A stretch of 37,479 bases of DNA, taken from NCBI GenBank assembly GCA_027449545.1, contig DAIDLI010000007.1, positions 1-37,479 on the forward strand. The letters run 5' to 3'. Within the stretch, counting starts at the first letter, position 1. Every line of letters begins with the position of its first letter. The notes beneath the pieces are model-generated. The model was not told the DNA's origin, made no database searches, and saw nothing but the letters and a program-made list of their open reading frames with translations. Positions 31,870-37,479 of this stretch are shown here, one piece after another. The stretch comes from Acidobacteriaceae bacterium. Its GTDB lineage: Bacteria > Acidobacteriota > Terriglobia > Terriglobales > Acidobacteriaceae. A program made the translations under genes and the position numbers.

Positions 31870-33921
31870 GTGGGCATGTGCTCCTTGTTGCTGCTGTTGC
31901 GTTCCCAGCGTCGGAACCGTCTGGCAAAGCCGGTTTTGGCGCTAATTTTGTGCGGTTTGTGGGCCGTCGGCCTGCGGGCACAGGAGAAGTGGAGCCCCGT
32001 AGGCCCCCCCGGAGGCGACGCGCGCGCCTTGGCCGCGGTGCCGGGCGATCCCAGCCACCTCTATCTTGGGACGACCAACAGTTGGCTCTATGAATCGAAC
32101 GCCTCCGGCGCAAGCTGGCATCGTTTGGCCAGAATGCAAGGATCCAACGCTTACGTCCTGGACCATATCCTCGTGAATCCCGACTCGCCGACCACCCTTT
32201 ACGTAGCGGCATGGCAGGCCGACAACCCGCAGGGCGGCGGCCTCTGGATCAGCCACGACGCTGGGCGAACATGGCAGGAGTCGGCGGGGCTGCATGGACA
32301 GTCGATCCTTGCCTTTGCACAGGCTCCCTCCAATCCCCATATATTGTTCGCGGGCACCTTGCGGGGAGTCTTCCGCTCCGACGACAGCGGCGTCACCTGG
32401 ACCCAGATCAGTCCGCCGGACAGCCACGAGATTCACGAGATCGAATCCCTGGCCATCGATCCCAACAATCCCGACGTCGTTTACGCCGGCACCTGGCACC
32501 TGCCCTGGAAGACCACGAATGGCGGCCGGAGCTGGAGCAACATCAAGCGCGGCTTGATCGTAGACTCCGACGTCTTCTCGATCATCATCGATCCTCAGCG
32601 CACCAAAACCGTCTATCTCAGCGCATGCAGCGGTATCTATAAGAGCGAGACCGCCGGCGCCCTCTTCCACAAGATCCAGGGAATTCCCAATTCCGCGCGC
32701 CGCACGCGGGTACTGCGGCAGGACCCGACCAATCCGCAGGTGGTTTACGCCGGCACTACCGAGGGCCTCTATAAGACGATGGATGGCGGCCGCACCTTCC
32801 GGCGCATGACCGCCGCGGACGTGATCGTCAACGATGTATTTGTCGATCCGCGCAATCCGCAGCATGTGCTCCTGGCCACCGATCGCGGCGGCGTCCTAGC
32901 CAGCAATGACGGCGGCGAGACGTTCGCGCAGTCCAACACTGGCATCAGCGAGCGCAAAGTGGAGGCACTGCTGGTGGACCGGACCGATCCGCAGCGGATC
33001 TACGTCGGCGTCGTCAACGATAAGAACTACGGCGGCGTCTTCGTCTCCAGCAACGGCGGACGCACCTGGGCTCAGCAAGCCAGCGGTCTGGATGGTCGCG
33101 ACGTCTACGTGCTGGCCCAGACCAGCGACGGCAATCTCGTGGCTGGAACCAACGCGGGCATCTTCGAATTGAATCGCAGCGCGGACCCGCCGGTGTGGGA
33201 AGCCCGCAACGAGATCGCCAACACGATTACCCGCACGGTGACCGAAACCCACTTCCACACGCGCGTCAACGTGGAAAAGCGAACCAAGGCGCCCACGGTA
33301 GAACTCGATGGCCGGGTGATGGCGCTGGATGTAAGCGGCGACGTGTGGGTAGCTTCCACCAGCTACGGGCTCCTGACAAGCCACGATAAGGGCGCAACCT
33401 GGCAGGGCGGCCCCGTGATGGGCGCGAGCGATTACGATTCCGTTACCCATCTGGGGAAGCTGGTAGCAGCCGCGCGACCGAACGGGGTCGTGCTCTCCGA
33501 GGACAGCGGCCTCACCTGGTGGCCGATGGGATTGCCGAAGATGCTGACCCGTATCCGCCGCATAGCCTTTGCGCAGGACGGCACTCTCTGGCTCGGCGCG
33601 CGGGAAGGCGTGTACTTCAGTCGCGACAAGGGCAAGACCTGGATGTGGGTGGATCGGCTTCCCTTTCGCGATGTGGACGATCTGGTTGTGGATGCCGCTA
33701 CCAAGCGGGTCCTGGTCAGTTCGCGGAACAGCGACCAGATCTTCGCCATCGATCCCAAGACGCTGACCTGGAATTGGTATCAGACCGGATACCCGGTCGC
33801 GCTGATCCGCGCAGCCGGTGGGCGCATGGTGGCGGCATCGGTCCACCACGGCGTGCTGCTGGAGCCGGGTCCGACGGGCGAAAAGCTGGCGCAGACCGGC
33901 AGCGTGCCCGCCGCGCAGTAG
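31870..33921 (+). CDS. Exported beta-propeller protein with Asp-box (BNR/sortilin-like) repeats
   Basis: 683 residues from GTG 31870, chosen because GGGGGA lies 6-7 nt upstream; ATG 31876 is the alternative. The signal peptide or anchor is LAKPVLALILCGLWAVGLRA. The body has at least nine Asp-box motifs of the S/T-x-D-x-G-x-T-W type: SHDAGRTW, SDDSGVTW, TTNGGRSW, TMDGGRTF, SNDGGETF, SSNGGRTW, SHDKGATW, SEDSGLTW, SRDKGKTW. These alternate with strand units like DPNNPDVVYAGT. Such repeats build sialidase or sortilin-type propellers. The sequence lacks a recognisable sialidase Arg triad, so a binding or scaffolding role is likelier than hydrolysis. mqnE starts 62 bp downstream. Confidence 0.85.
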   Translation: MGMCSLLLLLRSQRRNRLAKPVLALILCGLWAVGLRAQEKWSPVGPPGGDARALAAVPGDPSHLYLGTTNSWLYESNASGASWHRLARMQGSNAYVLDHILVNPDSPTTLYVAAWQADNPQGGGLWISHDAGRTWQESAGLHGQSILAFAQAPSNPHILFAGTLRGVFRSDDSGVTWTQISPPDSHEIHEIESLAIDPNNPDVVYAGTWHLPWKTTNGGRSWSNIKRGLIVDSDVFSIIIDPQRTKTVYLSACSGIYKSETAGALFHKIQGIPNSARRTRVLRQDPTNPQVVYAGTTEGLYKTMDGGRTFRRMTAADVIVNDVFVDPRNPQHVLLATDRGGVLASNDGGETFAQSNTGISERKVEALLVDRTDPQRIYVGVVNDKNYGGVFVSSNGGRTWAQQASGLDGRDVYVLAQTSDGNLVAGTNAGIFELNRSADPPVWEARNEIANTITRTVTETHFHTRVNVEKRTKAPTVELDGRVMALDVSGDVWVASTSYGLLTSHDKGATWQGGPVMGASDYDSVTHLGKLVAAARPNGVVLSEDSGLTWWPMGLPKMLTRIRRIAFAQDGTLWLGAREGVYFSRDKGKTWMWVDRLPFRDVDDLVVDAATKRVLVSSRNSDQIFAIDPKTLTWNWYQTGYPVALIRAAGGRMVAASVHHGVLLEPGPTGEKLAQTGSVPAAQ

Positions 33922-33983
33922 CCACATCGAAGAGAATAGAAGAGGGTCCGCGGGTGCGCGGGCGTGAAGGAGGCCAGAGGCCG

Positions 33984-35147
33984 ATGAGCGCAGAGACGTT
34001 GGAATTCCCGAAGAACGACGCAAAAACAGCGGCCTTCCGCACCTACGATGCCCGCCTGGAGCCGATCGCCGCCAAGGTACTGGCCGGAGAACGGCTCAGC
34101 GAAACCGATGGCGTTACTCTGTACGGCTCCCCGGACGTGCTGGCGGTAGGCTGGCTGGCCAACTACGTCCGCGAGAAGATGCACGGCGACGTCACTTACT
34201 TCAACGTGAACCGCCACATTAATCCCACCAATGTCTGTGTGGCGGCCTGCAAACTGTGCGCCTTCGGGCGCAAGAAGGGCGACCCCGCCGGCTACACCAT
34301 GGCGCTCGATGAAGCTTGGCAGACGGCCGCCTCGGGCTACTCGGAGGCAGTGACGGAGTTTCACATTGTTGGCGGCCTCCACCCCGACCTGCCGCTAGAG
34401 TTCTTCCTCGACCTGGTGCGCGGCCTCAAAGAGCGCTTCCCCAAGGTGCACATTAAGGCGTTCACGATGGTAGAGATCGCCTTCCTGGCGCGGCGCGCCA
34501 AGCTCACCATCGATCAAACACTGGTGAAGCTGCGCGAGGCAGGCGTGGATTCCATGCCCGGCGGCGGCGCGGAGATCTTCGCCCCGCGCGTGCGTTCCAT
34601 CATCTGCGATCACAAGATCGACGGCAGCGAATGGCTGGAGACGGCGCGGCTCGCACACCAGCACGGCTTCAAATCCAACGCCACCATGCTCTACGGCCAC
34701 ATCGAAAACGATGCCGATCGCGTGGACCATCTGGTGAAGTTGCGCGCGCTCCAGGACGATACCGGCGGATTCCAGACCTTCATCCCGCTCGCCTTCCACC
34801 CCGAGAACACGCCCCTCGATCATCTCCCGGTGACCACCGGACTGACGGACATCCGGCAGATCGCCGTCAGCCGTCTGATGCTCGATAATTTCCCGCACAT
34901 CAAAGCCTATTGGCAGATGATGACGCCGAAGATTGCCCAGATCGCGCTGCGCTTCGGCGCGGATGATCTGGACGGCACGGTGATCGAGGAGAAAATCTAT
35001 CACGACGCCGGCGCAACCACTCCTCAGGGCATGACCCGCAAAGAGCTGTGCCGGCTGATCACTGAGGCCGGACGCGTCCCGGTAGAGCGTGACACCCTCT
35101 ACCATCCTGTGACGCGCACCGAGGACAGCTTCACCATTGCAGTGTAG
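33984..35147 (+). CDS. mqnE: Aminofutalosine synthase
   Basis: 387 residues, a radical SAM enzyme of the futalosine pathway of menaquinone synthesis. It joins the enolpyruvyl benzoate product of MqnA to the adenosyl radical of SAM to form aminofutalosine. The iron-sulfur triad Cys85, Cys89, Cys92 is seen in NVCVAACKLCAF, preceded by VNRHINPTN. EFHIVGGLHPDLPLEFF, SMPGGGAEIFAPRVR and ATMLYGHIENDADRVDHL are characteristic of MqnE rather than MqnC. ATG 33984 has AAGGAGG upstream at 10 nt; the frame is open further left only through the propeller gene. No other mqn gene is in the window. Confidence 0.93.
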   Translation: MSAETLEFPKNDAKTAAFRTYDARLEPIAAKVLAGERLSETDGVTLYGSPDVLAVGWLANYVREKMHGDVTYFNVNRHINPTNVCVAACKLCAFGRKKGDPAGYTMALDEAWQTAASGYSEAVTEFHIVGGLHPDLPLEFFLDLVRGLKERFPKVHIKAFTMVEIAFLARRAKLTIDQTLVKLREAGVDSMPGGGAEIFAPRVRSIICDHKIDGSEWLETARLAHQHGFKSNATMLYGHIENDADRVDHLVKLRALQDDTGGFQTFIPLAFHPENTPLDHLPVTTGLTDIRQIAVSRLMLDNFPHIKAYWQMMTPKIAQIALRFGADDLDGTVIEEKIYHDAGATTPQGMTRKELCRLITEAGRVPVERDTLYHPVTRTEDSFTIAV

Positions 35148-35289
35148 GAAAGCTCTGGCGACCGCACGCGGCACAGCTAATTGTCTTCACCGCCCTGAAC
35201 TTGCGCATGCAACAGCCGCAGTTCTGCGGCGAGCGTGCGGCATTGCCATCTCTGAACAAAAAATGACGCAGATGTAATCTACCTGCGCG

Positions 35290-35320
35290 TTTACATAGCA
35301 TCAAAACTGAGTGGTATACA
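35290..35320 (+). promoter_or_regulatory. Sigma-70 type promoter with extended -10
   Basis: TTTACA (35290-35295) and TATACA (35315-35320), preceded by TGG to form an extended -10 (TG-N-TATACA). The spacer is 19 bp, long but tolerable with an extended -10. The predicted start is near 35327. Confidence 0.5.
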
Positions 35321-35332
35321 CTGGTTTCTATC

Positions 35333-35428
35333 GGAGCTCCTCTGAAGAGCTCCTCCCCTGCTAGATCTCTGGTCTACCCGAACCAAGCGGCCCGTGTTCT
35401 TCCCCTTGCAGCAAAAGAACGGTGCAAG
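35333..35428 (+). other. Two hairpins in the PHP-sqdB leader
   Basis: GGAGCTC-N7-GAGCTCC (35333-35353) begins a few bases after the predicted transcript start. CTTGCA-N12-TGCAAG (35405-35428) follows. Both stems are perfect. Neither has a U-run, so they could stabilise the 5' end or regulate translation. Confidence 0.35.
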
Positions 35429-35485
35429 CCTTAAGAGACGTCAATTCAGATCGTCAAAGTCGGTAAGTTGGAGCCAGTCAGCTAG

Positions 35486-37479
<1,994 letters not shown>

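Larger units (their letters stand above)
35148..35485. other. Promoter and leader region of the PHP-sqdB operon
   Basis: 340 bases without a gene. It holds a promoter-like pair and two leader hairpins, listed separately. The predicted leader of about 160 nt is long for a simple operon and may carry regulatory structure, but it matches no riboswitch class I can recognise. Confidence 0.5.

Overview
The window looks like chromosome of an acidobacterium, most likely of the Acidobacteriales/Terriglobia type. This is an inference from GC-rich coding DNA, a TonB-receptor-like barrel with an N-terminal carboxypeptidase-regulatory-like domain, acidobacterial-looking GT-C and GT2 glycosyltransferases, futalosine-pathway menaquinone synthesis (mqnE) and a plant/cyanobacteria-like UDP-sulfoquinovose synthase (sqdB/SQD1). 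No phage, IS element or CRISPR array was seen.

Layout. 1-983: start of an aldose 1-epimerase gene (minus), a Crp/Fnr-type palindrome, a possible small exported protein and tRNA-Val(CAC). 1480-3529: ECF sigma factor, zinc-finger anti-sigma factor and exported DUF3106 protein, probably one operon. 3577-7647 (minus): a frame-broken outer-membrane barrel gene, a stand-alone nuoB with its own terminator, and a TonB-receptor-like outer-membrane protein. 7852-28566: a Tad (tight adherence, Flp pilus) island. 28780-31710: a copper nitrite reductase fused to a C-terminal cupredoxin, then a membrane protein of unknown function. 31870-35147: a beta-propeller Asp-box protein and mqnE. 35486 to the end: a PHP-domain protein translationally coupled to SQD1.

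The Tad island has a sigma-54 activator gene (27148) diverging from tadV-tadZ-tadA-tadB-tadC. After tadC come two tandem 30-residue membrane microproteins, a DUF192-PilZ fusion, a TadG-like protein and two TadE-like proteins, many with overlapping or near-touching start and stop codons. A second minus-strand block holds cpaB-cpaC-DUF192. A third holds a normal Flp pilin, an atypical pilin with a long tail, a GT-C membrane glycosyltransferase and a GT2 enzyme; a GT87 enzyme diverges from the pilins. A TonB-like anchored protein is embedded in the island on the other strand. No tadD is visible.

Regulation can be partly read. The flp gene has a near-consensus sigma-54 promoter (-24/-12 GG-N10-GC), and a weaker one lies before tadV. 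Both are preceded, 50-130 bp upstream, by copies of a 12-mer close to GGTGTAAACGGC, a candidate enhancer for the divergent activator. That activator's receiver domain appears to lack conserved Thr and Lys residues. The PilZ motifs of the DUF192-PilZ protein suggest a cyclic-di-GMP input. The most novel items are the tandem microproteins, the DUF192-PilZ fusion and this sigma-54 wiring of a Tad pilus.
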